Source of the DNA: Kudoa neothunni
Lineage: Eukaryota > Cnidaria
Direction: 5' to 3'
Assembly: GCA_964304625.1 (NCBI GenBank)
Contig: OZ199838.1
Span: forward strand, 16,988,001-17,052,000
DNA length: 64,000 nt
The notes beneath the pieces are model-generated. The model saw only the letters and a list, made by a program, of their open reading frames with translations. It searched no databases and was not told where the DNA came from. How positions within the stretch are numbered: position 1 is the first letter of the stretch; the number at the start of each line of letters is the position of its first letter. Shown here piece after piece: positions 35,901 to 48,562 of this stretch. The position numbers were made by a program, and so were the translations under genes.

Positions 35901-36704
35901 AAGTTTCGTCGGTGAAATAAATACGCTGACCGTTCTCCGAAATCCCTCACTACTGCTTATGTAGCGACCAGGCTGGTAATTGGAAACTTCATCCAAACGA
36001 TCTTCTTGATTAGCAGCAAACATGGTCGCATCAAAACCTTTGTTTACATACTTGCATATATATTTGGGGGTCTTGACTGAATTGTAATACTCTACATTAA
36101 TATGAGTATTGAAAATCTTCGTCAACAAAGGACAATAGGGAACAATCCACTTATTTTCTATGATGATTTCCCTATCGTTGTTCAGATGGATTGACGCACC
36201 AAAACCCCATCTTCAGGTCTTCTGTAAACATGATATCTATCAGTATTCGTCTGGGATAGTTTTTGGTGCATTCTCTCTGATCATACATGTATGGGCTTTT
36301 TGGATTCAACGCACCACAGAGACCATGGTTGTTCTTACAATCTAAAACAATACTGGACCTACACCTGGGTCTGGTAATTCGTTCGATATGAATTTGTCGA
36401 TATCATTGGAACGCAGTTTCTGGTTCATCCAGACCAATATATGAGCGTGTGGAAGCCCTCTTTGCTGTCACTCAATAGTATACATATAACACTGAATTTC
36501 ACCATAAAACTTCAATCTATGAATTAAAATCATCAAAACATTTAACTTCAAGTTGAATACTCTATCTACTATGTCCAGTCTCCCTTTAGATGCTTGGCTA
36601 GGAAATAACTCTTCATTCAGTTAACTCCAAAATGGATTACATGTGAATGTTATAAATAGGTCTGGCCCTCTAAAACATCGAACGTAGGTCATGGCAAGTG
36701 TCAT

Positions 36705-37082
36705 GTACATAATCTCTTCTTTTAACAACGTTAAGTATTATAACCTCCTCCCAGCTCCAAAGTACAACACTTAACTTTTTCCTAGCAACCGACTAATGTG
36801 ATTCATAATCATCGTAAATGATTCTTCCCAATATTCAACAAATAGAAATACTCATTCCTTAACATCCATTTCATAACCTTATCCTACAAGACGCCGGTAA
36901 ATGAATATCTCCAAACATCACGTATTCCACGACGAGTTCACGCCACAACGCGGGTTGCTTCAATACAAAAATGTAGCATTTAAACATTGTAGTAATTTAT
37001 CATTAGTCTAATCCCCTTTGTTGTTTTACTTTCAAACTGTTTTCTTTTACTGGCGCTAGCATTCATAACTTAGTTACAACAA
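36705..37082. repeat. Dispersed repeat R1, intact copy inside the Helitron
   Basis: These 378 bp interrupt the Helitron frame between GGCAAG and TGCAT, which are adjacent in the copy at 19780-19805. The same sequence occurs at 4287-5691, there split by a hAT-like element. There is no coding capacity. Its exact ends and target duplication are unclear, differing by a few bases between copies. Confidence 0.8.
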
Positions 37083-38636
37083 CAGGCTGCATTTTCACGT
37101 TCATATAGCATGGTGAACCTACAAAAGTCGATGGCAAAGTATACAACCGTCCCGCCCCATTTATTTCACCGTTGCTACTAATACTATCAATTAAATTGAT
37201 GTAAGAATCAACACGAAGTCTATATTGTTTCGCTCTGATAAAACAAAGTCTCTCTGATTCCATCTTCACAAACATATCTACAGCATATTGTTGGAATAAT
37301 GTCCAAAAGTGATGAAGCATGTTAAAACTATTTTCCCCTTCCATAAAATGTAGAGAATAGAAATTCTGACATGAAACACTTTTGTTTGCGTCAATCTGTA
37401 GAATATGAAAATGGTAACCATCTTGATCATAGACATTAGTTAATGGATATTGCAAAACATAATGCGATCTGTATGTTTCGCTTATTCTTTATATTCTGTT
37501 ATCCTTATTCCTCAAAACAATATCCTTCGTACAATGCTGCTCATCCGACATTGCGATGGCCACCTCATTTCAAGTTGAAGAGTTGTATTTTCTCTCATTT
37601 TCTCCCTGTGGAAGCTTATCAGAGTTTATAATTATATCAAAATCAGAAGACGGGTGCATTTCTAAGTCATGCCTAAAACTGTGGATGTAGCTAGTGTGTC
37701 TGTGTAACATACATATCTTGAAGCGCTAAAATAATATTATGCCTATGCTAGAGATACATATTGGATCGATTTTGAGCTTGAAAATACATGTTTTGTACGA
37801 AATATAATCGCAAGAATTTCGTTCCTCATTTTCAGAAGTCAATAGCGATTCAATTCGATGACACATTCGACCGTGAACCTTAAAAGTAAAGTAGGCATGA
37901 ATCTGTTCCTACAAATTACGTTCGCTCCAAAAGATGTCATCTGGAAAGTGCAGTTGTATTTTCGGATATTTTGTAGAAAGTGTCTTGAAATTCCGGAGTC
38001 TTCATAGAAAATGAGATGAATCAGGTAGTGTGTCCAAAATAACATTACCGCCGGAACAACACATACCCGAAAATTCGTTTATCCACTTCTTAGCGCGGCA
38101 TTTTGGACAAATTTTCGACATTTTCCAAATTGTAATATTCGTTTCATTTTCATGTTGTAGCAAAGGTCGTAATGCAAAGCGACCATATTCCAAGTATCAT
38201 CAGGCATACTTCGCGTTTGTTGACCTAATAGAACAGGAGTGTAATAAGGTTCAGGTACAAATTTACTGTCTAATCCTGTGTTGTGTTCATTTATAGGTGA
38301 CACTGCAGGACTCTGTTGAGTCGTCTCACATACACGTCGATTTCTATTTCTTACTCTATTTGCTTCTCGTCTTCGTTCTCTTTGCTCGTCGGCAATTACG
38401 TTGTGAGTGTTGGTGTGACTCCTGAGAAGAAATAGAAGCAAGTGGATTTCGATTTGAAATATGCATTCACTGTGATTCTAAATCACACTCAGGCCATATT
38501 GTTGTTTCCACAACTCTCCTCTCTTGTATTCGCCTAGTTCGTCGTAGCGATGAATGATTCGATGAATTGTGCATACATATTGTCCGTCCATGTGAACAGT
38601 CTAATCGAAAGCAGGGTTGAGTGTGCGATGTCTTGG

Positions 38637-38766
38637 TGTTATTAATTTGATGTAGCGCTGTAGAAAAACACACTGTTTATGATGATAACGGATAAAATGC
38701 CGCTTAGATGGATTATCCATTGTTTATTATATTGCAATGTTAAATAACATATGCAAATCCGTCACA
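38637..38766 (-). repeat. BEL/Pao LTR (3' LTR relative to the element)
   Basis: This is one of the pair. It starts TGTTATTAATTT on the plus strand, ends CCGTCACA, and is flanked on the outside by CTTGG. Confidence 0.9.
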
Positions 38767-41700
38767 CTCCCCCAAATTAAGTTCAGAATCCATCAATTTC
38801 TAAGGGGTAGAGTTGAGCCAAAGATCTCTTAGATGTCTTTCGGTTACCAAACTTAATCATCGCCGACCTTATTTGATTATCATGACCCTTTAGCAACTGT
38901 ATGACTCTAGCAATTTTCTAGTTAAGCTTTGAGTCCTGGTCATGCACCAGAACGATATCGCCAACTTTAGGTGTCAGTTCACTAGGCGATTCAGTAATCA
39001 ACCGGTTGTTGTATCTTTCTTTCAAACTCAATAGGTATTCTCTTCTCCAATGATTATTGAATACTGAAAGTAATTTTTGACCCTTTTTCCAATGATTGAT
39101 AATTTGTTCCTTCCTTAGATCCATTTGAAATGTTTCCAAATCATCCTCAGGCTTTAAGGTATAAGGATCACGTCGTGGATTCAGTATCAGAAAATCATTA
39201 GGTGTGATGGGGCGAATAACGGAATCAGCATCAACATAGGTTAATGGTCGATTATTCACCACATTTTCCATTTCGAATAAAAATGTCGACAGATGAGATA
39301 AGCTAAGTATCTTCTTTTTGGTGGTATATTGAAAACAGTTTTTGACAATTTTGATTAATCTCTCATATACGCCTCCCTTCCAAGGAGCAAACGCTGGTGT
39401 GAATTTCCATACTACATCATTATTAGTGAGAAAATCTTTTATTATGGATTCAGCCAGTCCGAATTGTGTTGCGTTATCCGATAAAATTTCTAGCGGTCTC
39501 CCTCTTCGAGCGATAAACCTACGATGACACATCAAGAACTCTTCAGCGGATAAATTGTGAATGATTTCGAGGTGTATTGCCCTTACAGCTAAACATGTGT
39601 AAAGTAAAGGCAGATCCAGACCTTTTCATTATCTGATCCGATCATTACCCCAATTGGGCCAAAATAGTCCAGGCCAACATGAGTGAATGCAGGAGATACG
39701 TTAACTCTAGAGACAGGAAACGGTGGAACATTGTAAGGTTTACTCTTTAGTATTTTGCATTGATGACATTTTCTAATGAATTTTTTAACTTGAGATCGCC
39801 CTTTAGGTATCCAGTATTGCGATTGAACCACTGAAAGCGTATAAGATACACCACCATGAATCGCTCTAAGATGAGCATCCATGATAATGAGTTTCGTGTA
39901 TTTTGTTGGTCTTGGTAACAATTTAGGATTAATTTCATCATATGCAAGTTGGGCAAAATCAAGTCGACCAGCACATCTGACTAGATCATTTTTGTCGAAA
40001 AAAAGTCGTGGTAAGTTGTTGATTTTCACAGGTTCTCCATTTTTAACTGATTCGTATATATCATGAAGATGGCTTTTTTGAATCCACAAGTCCCACATCA
40101 TTCTAGCTCTTTCTAATTCTCGAGCCGTAAGACATCCATTTATTTTGATGTTTTCTCTAGTGTTATAACAAAAACGATTACACCGCGCGGTAACCCGTAG
40201 TAGCTTAAGTAGACTAGTAAAATTTTCAATTTCAATAGAGAATGGACTTTGTATTAAGTGATTATTTGAATCTTGAACAACCAATGTTTTTATTTGCGTA
40301 GATTCATGCTTTGCTAATTCGACCAGCGCTTCATTAGGAATATTAAGGTTATCTACAGCATGCATAGACTTCCCATAACGATTCATCCGATTGTAGCCAA
40401 GTCGGGCCATTCCACCATAAAGAGCTTTCAGACAGTTCAGATACGAGCATTCCTCTTGTAGGTATATCCGCTGGGTTTTCAGCAGTAGGTACATATTTGA
40501 TTGTTATATCCAAATTGCATTTGAGTTCATTTATTCTATTTTTGACGAATATCGATAAGTTCTTTTTTGAATAATACCAATACATAACGCATTTGGAGTC
40601 CACAAAGAGCATACATTTTGATATATCAATTAACAATTGGCTCTTAACAAAATGCAAGGAACTGCCAGCGATAATAGCTCCCATCAATTCGAGATTCGAG
40701 TCTTGGTATGGATAGCTTTTTCATTGGAGATATTCTAGCCTTGGCAAAAACTAACTTGGAATACCATGAACCAGACTTTTTGTAGCAAATGTACACACAG
40801 CAGGCATAAGCATTCATGGACGCATCAGAAAAGGAGATTCGTTGAGGTTCCTCAGAACCCTGAATATCAATGAAGCGTTGAATTTCAAGTTTTTCGATGC
40901 CAGTAATATCATTCATTATTTTATCTATTTCACTTTTGGCTTCGTCACCAATATAATCGTCCCAATTTTTTGATTCCATCCATAAATTCTTCAGAAGTAT
41001 TTTGCCCTTCAACATCGTTGGACAAAAAAATCCGAGTGGATCGAATACTTTGGATCATTGTTTTTGTCACATCTCGTTTGGACATCGCAGAATTGGTGCC
41101 GAAACCTCCAATTCTCAGGCTGTCAGATTTTGTATTCCAGATTAAGCCTAAGACATTTATCTGTGTTGATTGAAGTTTCTCGTTGGTTGGAAATAATTTG
41201 TTAAATTCATTGCAATTCGAGCTCTATTCCAACAGATTCATTGAGCATTTTTTGAAAATACTTATCATTTCTTCTCGAGCAGTCATCACTTCCTCAATAG
41301 TATCTAATCCAATTATGAAATTGTCCATGTAAACGTTCGATAAAATTTTTCGGCATAGTTTTGAATTTGAACTTTCCAAGTGATGTTTTATAGTCGAACA
41401 AAGAATAAATGGAGATGCCTTTATTCCAAATGGAACTCTTTTAAATCGATATATCAAAACATTGTTTTTAGAAATGCCATTGTTCAAATTTTTGATACAT
41501 AAGAATCTCGTCAGGTCTCTATCACTTTCTTGAACACCGATTTGCAGAAACGCTTTCTCAATATCGCATAAAACTATAAATCTTTTGAATCGCATACGTA
41601 GTAGAATCCCGGTAAGATCATTCAACAGCATAGGTCCATCCAGTAAACAATCATTAAAACTTTTCGAAAGCTTATTTGATTTATACTATGCATTAAATAC

Positions 41701-43986
41701 AATGCGACTTTTTGTCATTGGTTTGTTTGTTGGAGTTACCATATGATGAGGTAAGTAGTGACATCCCTTTAAACTTGGTTGATTTTCGTTGACTATTTCT
41801 ATTATCTCATTTTCCAGTTGATCACAGATTATATCACAATAAATTTTATATAATTCTTCAGAATTCAATAGTTTCTTCGTTAAATTTGCTAATTGAGCCG
41901 GGCAGTTGAAATAATTATGTGGCAATTTTGAAATATCAGCATTAAATGGCCATTTGATATGATATCGATTATTTTGGAATTTTAATGTACTTTTAAAATG
42001 TTTAATAGAAATCGTATGTTCTTCGTCAAGTGGGTCATCCGTTATACCGATCGAGTCCAATTTCCAAAGTTTTGAAACCTCTGTTTGGAAAGGTTCCACG
42101 CTGCTTACATCTGTTATAGGAGAAAGGTTTTTGTCGAGAGGATAATCACAGAAGAATACACAAGATGGATCATCGTGTACACTCACAACCATGTTCCCAG
42201 TTGGTATAATGCCAAAAATTGTTTTTATTAGATTGATAGGTCCAGTAGATGGATCAAGCTTAGAAACGAAGATTCTCCAGAAGTAGTTAGATCCAACTAG
42301 CAAGTCTATTCAAGCATTAGAATAGGGTGAGATTCCATCGGCGAATTTCTCCGTGCACGATATATTTTTGACAATATTATCAAGTAAGGGGACTTGAATT
42401 TTTGAGGAAATCATCGGGACAGTTCTAACCATTAATTTAAATATCTTTTCATTAGGTTTGTTAATGCAAATCCATGCAGTTGAAGAATTCAAAGATCTAG
42501 GTGAGGAGGATCCGAAAGTTGAGACCGTGACTTTTCCTTTTGATATGGGTTTTAGTTCCAGTTTTTTAAATATCTTCTCTCACGTAACTAGAAGCACTAC
42601 CAGTATCTAAAATAATGTTAGCATCAGCAACATGATGGGTATCGTATGGACTGACAAGTGTCGCTCTAAATGTGGGAATGAGTGCAGAGTTGATTTCTTG
42701 GTTAGGTCCAGAAGAATATAATTGAACGTTACAATTATCGTTCATTGAATTACCAATATCGCAAGGTTGAATATCCTCAGAGTCATTTTTTTGAGCTATA
42801 AGAACCTTCTCTGAATGAGTTTGGAATTTTTTCGGGCAAAGGCTACGATGATGATTCAATGATTGACAATGATAACACGCGTTATTATGATAGCAATTTC
42901 TTGACTTGTGAAATTTCAGGCATTTGATACATTTTTCTCCAAGTTTTTTAGATCTCTCCTTTGTTGAGATATACTTTCTGCAATCATCACTGTAATGATG
43001 GCCATTGCAGAAAGCACATTTCAAGCCTTTTGGTAACCGGCTGATGAAATTAGAGTTTGTTAACGTTTTATTAAAGGGTTTGAATGAAGTCACATTGGTT
43101 GTTTCCAAGAGTTCAAGAGACCAATTGTTATTCACTTTGGATTCTTCCAATTTCAATCGAAAGAATTTCGACAGTTTTGATATTTGATAGCTGGAACGGA
43201 ATCATGTATGTTTCCGACATAGACAGATCTAGCAATTTAATTCTTTTTACAGACGTAAAAATGAAATAAAATACACGACGCAGATCCGTAGTGGAGTTGG
43301 AAATAATATTCATATTCCCTAATTTTTCATACAAATTTCTGACTAGGTCTCCTTTTTATCATATCTCTTCTGAAGGATCTCCACTGCGGTTATGTAATCC
43401 ATGTGTTTCCGCGGGCATATCATTCAGCATTTTCTTTGGTTCGCCGAATAAGGTAGACTTCAGGTACAATAATTTGGTGTAATCTCTCAAATTATTGTCA
43501 TTTCCAATTAAGGATTGGAAATTCTCCCAATATTAAGGCCACCTTTCCAACGAACCACCAAAGTTCTCGAGTTTGATTGGCGGAAGACGTACGTTAGAGT
43601 TGCAGGTTCTGGTAGAGGTTAGAACCTCATTTTGCTCTAAGCTATATTGTTCGGCTTTGTTGTAAACAGACTTATAATAGATTTCTTGATCATTTGATAT
43701 GATTTCTTCGGCATCTTTTAACAGAAGTTCGACGTCCACAATAATGTTACTACAATCGGTGAAATCGTTTGTATTTCCACCATTAACGAAGTTTATGACG
43801 TATTCCTTATACAGATTCAGAAGACATGCAAGTTTTTTCTTAGTTTTACAGAGTTCAGCAATGTCTATATTTCCGTCCAGTCCATGTGAGACTGGAGCTG
43901 CTTCGATAACAAGTTAATTTTCGTCTCAATCGCAGACAGCAGCGTTATTACAGAATTTCCGAGTGTATTGTCCGCATCGGGTGCCA

Positions 43987-44116
43987 TGTTATTAATTTAA
44001 TGTAACGCTGTAGAAAAACACACTGTTCATGATGATAACAGATAAAATGCCGCTTAGATGGATTATCCATTGTTTATTATATTGCAATGTTAAATAACAT
44101 ATGCAAATCCGTCACA
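43987..44116 (-). repeat. BEL/Pao LTR (5' LTR relative to the element)
   Basis: The partner of 38637-38766 has the same ends and about four transitions between them. It is followed by CTTGG and then Helitron sequence. Confidence 0.9.
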
Positions 44117-44408
44117 CTTGGTGTGTATAGGCAAAATATGGTTGACTCTATAAAAAATTAGGGATGCGATCGAATGATATAGTTTACTTGCCAACAACTT
44201 ATTCATAAACAAATGTTTAGAGGGAGACAAGAAGAAATTTCCATTGCATAATATTAGAGTGTCAGACGCAGAACATCAATATTAAAGTGATTGGGGGTGG
44301 AAGATTTTAGGCGAAATAATAAAGAATTAATTCAATTAATCGATTGATAAAAAATTATGGAGTCATGAGATGCAAACGTTATTTAAACTTTCAACGTACT
44401 TTATTAAA

Positions 44409-45206
44409 TTTAATATATATATATATAAAGTAGTAGTGTCTGTGTGTGCATTAATCTTCTCTTCATACAGAGACTTTTTAGACTATTTGAGTTTCTTAGT
44501 ATACTTTAAAAAAAATACCAAGAGGTTGCCTACTTTCTTATAAAGTGGTTAATTTGTAGTGTAAACTTTTTTCAAACAGATTAGCGCTGATGACAATGAG
44601 ATTACCACTGCACATGATACGCTATAATGTTCAATGATATTCGTAGATAACTCTAATTTTCTGTATTTATATACAACTGAAACTTTGAAAGTTTACTCTT
44701 TTCTACTTTTGAACGTACTTAAGACGAATTACAACATTTGTTCGTGCGTGGGCGGGGTTTCTGTGCAAACAAAGATTTGTTGCTTAAACGGGAAATTAAT
44801 AAATCAATACGCTTGAATATATTATTCACTTTGCACGTTTAGTTAAAGATAAAAAGTTATATTTTTTTAAATAAACATAAAATTATGTTAGAACGTTATG
44901 ATTAAGTAAAACATTGTTAACAAACTTTTAGATTAGTTAGTTCATCGGTTCATCGACGGGTTGGGTAAAACGATTAATACGCCTCATGATTTGTAAGAAC
45001 TTATGATTTCTAAATGAAAATAAAGTCTGATGACGAAGAAAGTGATGATGATCGGTCATTGCTGTTTATTTCGATTATGGCTGTTCTAGAAAGGTCGATA
45101 AGATAATTATAATTGACTTTGAACTTAAAATGACCTTCGCCCGCTCACGGCTTTTATCAGGGTGGCCGGGCAAGGAAACCAAAGCGAAGCGGGGTTTTTG
45201 CGCTAG
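44409..45206 (+). mobile_element. Non-autonomous Helitron-like element H1
   Basis: It begins with a TA microsatellite followed by AAAG...GTGTCTGTGTGTG and ends GCGCTAG, followed by T. The end has an AAACC/GGTTT stem and the block GGCCGGGCAAGG. CTAG with a nearby hairpin is the usual Helitron 3' end. There is no coding potential for Rep or helicase. The left boundary is set only by likeness to H2 and to 50163-50280. Confidence 0.5.
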
Positions 45207-45207
45207 T

Positions 45208-46305
45208 ATGTATATATATAAAGGAGGACTGTCGGTATGTTTGTGTGTGTATGCCCCTAAGTACGCAAGTGCGGATAACTTTTTCCCTAAAGAGATAGTC
45301 ATATATAAAATTTTTATAAATTTGTGATATTTAAAAAATCGTTTAATTGTTTTCGGACTACTAAAGTTTCCAAATGGTATTTATGAAATAGTGATTTTGT
45401 CGATTTAAAGTTGTTTATCGTATTACATGAGTTCAACTATAGGATTATCGTTTGCTTACGTTATGGTGATGGTCGGTTGAAGTTAACTATCTCCCTTATA
45501 TACTCTATCATATGTTAATTGAATGATGCCATCTGTCTTTACATATAAGATTTATGCGTTTATTTTATTGTTTTGCACAAATAAATTCCTTATATCGGGA
45601 GTTTTAATGTAATTGACTTGATAAGCACATTCTGAAGGCTCTATCAATGGATTTAGATATGAAAAAATGTCAATATTTGCATTATTATTTAGTTGGTTAT
45701 ATGTGTTATAATCAGATAGATTGAAGCACTATAACGCAAGTGTTGTGTCCGTAGATTTCATTGAAACCGTCCGTTATGTTGAACTTTCAGTGATTCAATT
45801 AAGTGCAGATGGTTATTTCATCCGATTATTTTAATTATTTGTTATAAAAAGCGCATTAGAATTTTTGCGGAACAAAGGATATTAATTTTAGCAATATCAA
45901 TTAATTTTCATACGTTTTCTTCTATCTCTATTACTTTCTCCATTTTTTTATCTCTTAAAAAGTTAATGGTACACGCAGTTATCGAACGGGCCACAATTCA
46001 ACTTTTAAAAATCCTCCGGCCAAAAAATAACGTTTTACATAACCTTAAACGGGATTTAAACAATTCAGGAATGAAAAAAATACGATGCTGACCTTAACTT
46101 ATTTAGCGTTAGTGCCGAGCCACGAAATCTTAAATGAACATAATTTAAACTTCATAATCAAAATCGTTAAAGTATATTGCTTAAATTTTTTTATTTATTT
46201 TGCATCTATGGGTTAATTTTAGGTTTTAATATATTTTTCGAATATTGTTAAGAAACGCGTATCTATGCGAAATCTTCCCCAAGCAACGCTGGGCAGTTTC
46301 GCTAG
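45208..46305 (+). mobile_element. Non-autonomous Helitron-like element H2, abutting H1
   Basis: It starts directly after the CTAGT of H1 with ATGTATATATATAAAGG and GTCGGTATGTTTGTGTGTG. It ends with CCCAAGCAACGCTGGGC and then TTTCGCTAG before T. No protein frames of note were found. Confidence 0.5.
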
Positions 46306-46672
46306 TTAATAGTTAATTTCTACATTTATTATCAAAAAAACGCTTATTATAGATATATATATATATATATATATTTTATTTAATGTAATTTAATAAGTAT
46401 AAAAATACTGGAGATAATTTATTTTATTTTATAAATTTTTGTACTTGTTTTTTATTTTTTAAAAGAAAATTTTTTGTCCACTAAAATTGTTTCAATTTAT
46501 TTTGTAAAGTTAGGTTATTTTTAATTTTTAGGTTTTATATTGTTCAGTGTGTTGAACAAATTAATATTTATTTATCTCCCATATAAGAAATTAATTTGTC
46601 TGTAATAATATCAATAATACAAAAATACACAAAATCTATATTATGAATAACATGCCTGTTAATTATTATATA

Positions 46673-48560
46673 GGGTTTCTCAATTGAACTCGGCGCCATT
46701 TTGGTTCCAACAATAGTTCATATTTGAACATTAATGATATTTTTAGTAAACGTTTATTAGTTATTCCCGTAAAAAAAAATAAATAAATATCAATGGAAAA
46801 CACACAATATATTACATGTTAAAAACAAGCTTAATTCGATTTCCCCAACAAATTTTTGTGTAACCTTTAATAGGTACCATATAATAATTCCTCTTTAAAA
46901 TTTATTTTTAAGAAAATTATATCATAGAAAGAACCAATGTAATATCAACCTTAGACTCAGGAACAAAAGACCTCGTATAATAAATACGATCAAAAGATCG
47001 AGGCAGCGCATTAAAAATATGGTAAACTGAATATGTTTCTTTCGTATCTCAGATAATGGTCTTATCATCAGAATTCTCTAATTCTGTCAACCACGTGTGA
47101 CGTTTTCTGACCGAACTCATTGGTTACTAAAATTGCGTTGTCGCAAAGAAATTTCATAGTGCAATGAATCCAGAAGAGAGAAATAACAATTTAATTGAAT
47201 CTGATGGTTCTATTTCCGATGACAATGAATTTCTAATTATTTTGGAGCCTAAGAAACGAGTTCAACGGAAAACAATATCGTCTGAACTGAGAAAGCAAAT
47301 GTTCAACTTTTTTGAAAAGGGGAGGAGTGATACCTATATTGCATCGGAGATGCGTCTGCCTGGGTCTACTGTCTGGTCTATTTTATCCAAATTCAGGATG
47401 AGTAGAACTCTTGAACCGAAACCTAGAGGCGGAAATAGACGACCTGTTCTTTCTCCCGAACAGAAGGAAAAAATAAAGTCCATGAGGATTTTGGAATTGT
47501 TGTGTCGCTTAGTACAATCGACAGGGTGATTGGACAATTTCACTATACTCTAAAAAACTTAGTGAGAATGCCGGAGAGAAGAAACTGCGAAACCACCATT
47601 CAAAAAAGAAAGGAATATGCAGAAATGTTCAGGGAGTTGGAAACGACGGTGACTCATGAGAGTATTGTTTTCCTCGATGAAGTAGGGTTCTCTGTTGTGA
47701 CGCGACCTAAAAGAGATAGATCGTTAAAAGGAACGTCAGCCTATTGCTTTGTTTCGCTACTAGAAGTAGGAATATTTCTGTTGTCGCAGCTGTAAATAAA
47801 AATAGAATAATTTACAGCAAAATACACGACAAGGCGGTTACAGGGGAGGACTTTAAGAATTCCTGTATAACGAAAGGTGTGCATCAATCGATTTTCGTAA
47901 AGGATAATGCCAAAATTCATCATTACACGGGATTAAAAGATTTGGTTGTTAGAGAAAATATCCCAATAAGGTATTTACCACCTTATAACCATTTTCTTAA
48001 TCCCATAGAAAATGTCTTCTCTGTTTGGATAAACCTGGTCATCTGTAGGCAATCCAAAAATGAAAATGAATTAAGAGTGACCATTAATGATTGCTTTAAA
48101 GAAATTACTCTACAACAATGCGATGGATTCTACCGCAAAATGTTAGGATACATTACCAGGTCATCTCATGGAGAAATTATCTTAGAATAAAAAATATATA
48201 AATATCGGATTTAAAGTTTTGTTGTTTCTATTTATGTAAGAAATTTAGTAACACTATTTAACACCAAACTTAATATGGATATACGCTCTAATCTTTAATA
48301 ATATTTAAAAATATGTTTAAAAGAAAAATAATTATTTAAATTGCAAAACATTAACTTTACAGCACAATGATTCGAGTATGTAGAGTAGTGTCATCATAAT
48401 TGTAAGTTACGAGATATGTATATATATATATATTTTTTTTCTTTTAATTATTCGTTATTAAAAATTAAATTTATAGTTACATCTAAGTGATTTAAACGTC
48501 TAAATATGAATTATTGTTGGAACCAAAATGAAAATGGTGCCGAGTTCAATTGAGAAACCC
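46673..48560 (+). mobile_element. Tc1/mariner-superfamily transposon with about 55-bp TIRs
   Basis: The 1888-bp element sits between TA dinucleotides (46671-46672 and 48561-48562). Both ends start GGGTTTCTCAATTGAACTCG. The inverted match runs about 55 bp to ATTCATATTT, broken by a 6-bp CATTTT duplication in the right arm. Such long, well matched TIRs and only two frame changes in the transposase show recent activity. Confidence 0.9.
47164..48190 (+). pseudogene. Tc1-like DDE transposase, two frameshifts
   Basis: From ATG 47164 the frame reads an N-terminal acidic stretch and an HTH (EMRLPGSTVWSILSKFRMS). It shifts near 47510 into STIDRVIGQFHYTL ... IVFLDEVGFSVVTR (first Asp), and shifts again near 47760 into NISVVAAVNKNRIIYSKIHD. 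SIFVKDNAKIHH (second Asp) and LPPYNHFLNPIENVFSVW (Glu) follow. There are 34 residues between the second Asp and the Glu, the DD34E spacing of Tc1 elements. TAA is at 48188-48190. All three catalytic residues remain. Both shifts are single-base in effect, so a related active copy may exist elsewhere in the genome. Confidence 0.85.
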
Positions 48561-48562
48561 TA

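Larger units (their letters stand above)
38637..44116 (-). mobile_element. BEL/Pao LTR retrotransposon, broken, nested in the Helitron
   Basis: This fossil element of 5480 bp is bounded by two 130-bp LTRs and a 5-bp target duplication (CTTGG). Its parts in minus-strand order are: a gag-like region with several zinc knuckles (about 43740-42570), an aspartic protease signature at its end, reverse transcriptase (about 42300-41220), an RNase H region (about 41015-40350), and an integrase with zinc-binding and catalytic regions (about 40500-38920). It is interrupted by roughly eight breaks and is not functional. The LTRs differ at about 4 of 130 positions, so insertion was fairly recent and later than that of the host Helitron. 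Confidence 0.9.
33780..44201 (-). mobile_element. Helitron (Rep-helicase), decayed, with two later insertions
   Basis: Read on the minus strand: the N-terminal region with Cys pairs lies at 38640-37083. After a 378-bp insertion come PDLFITFTCNPFW and RGLPHAHILVWM (the HUH nuclease motif, about 36650-36430), then PKYICKYVNKGFD (the catalytic-Tyr region, near 36050). The helicase follows: TIIIWDECTL near 34830, an ILSGDFS motif at 34714, FAMFVNKTQGETF near 34000 and FSHEQLYVANSRVG near 33900. Frames change many times, so it is inactive. The 5' 85 bp (44201-44117) lie beyond a BEL/Pao insertion. The 5' half is almost identical to 18156-19830, so both copies moved recently. The 3' end is not certain; 32308 is a candidate. 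Confidence 0.8.

Noticed and set aside
45075-45327. Overlapping short frames on both strands in H1/H2
   Set aside because: They lie in the GC-rich 3' end of a non-autonomous Helitron and show no domain.
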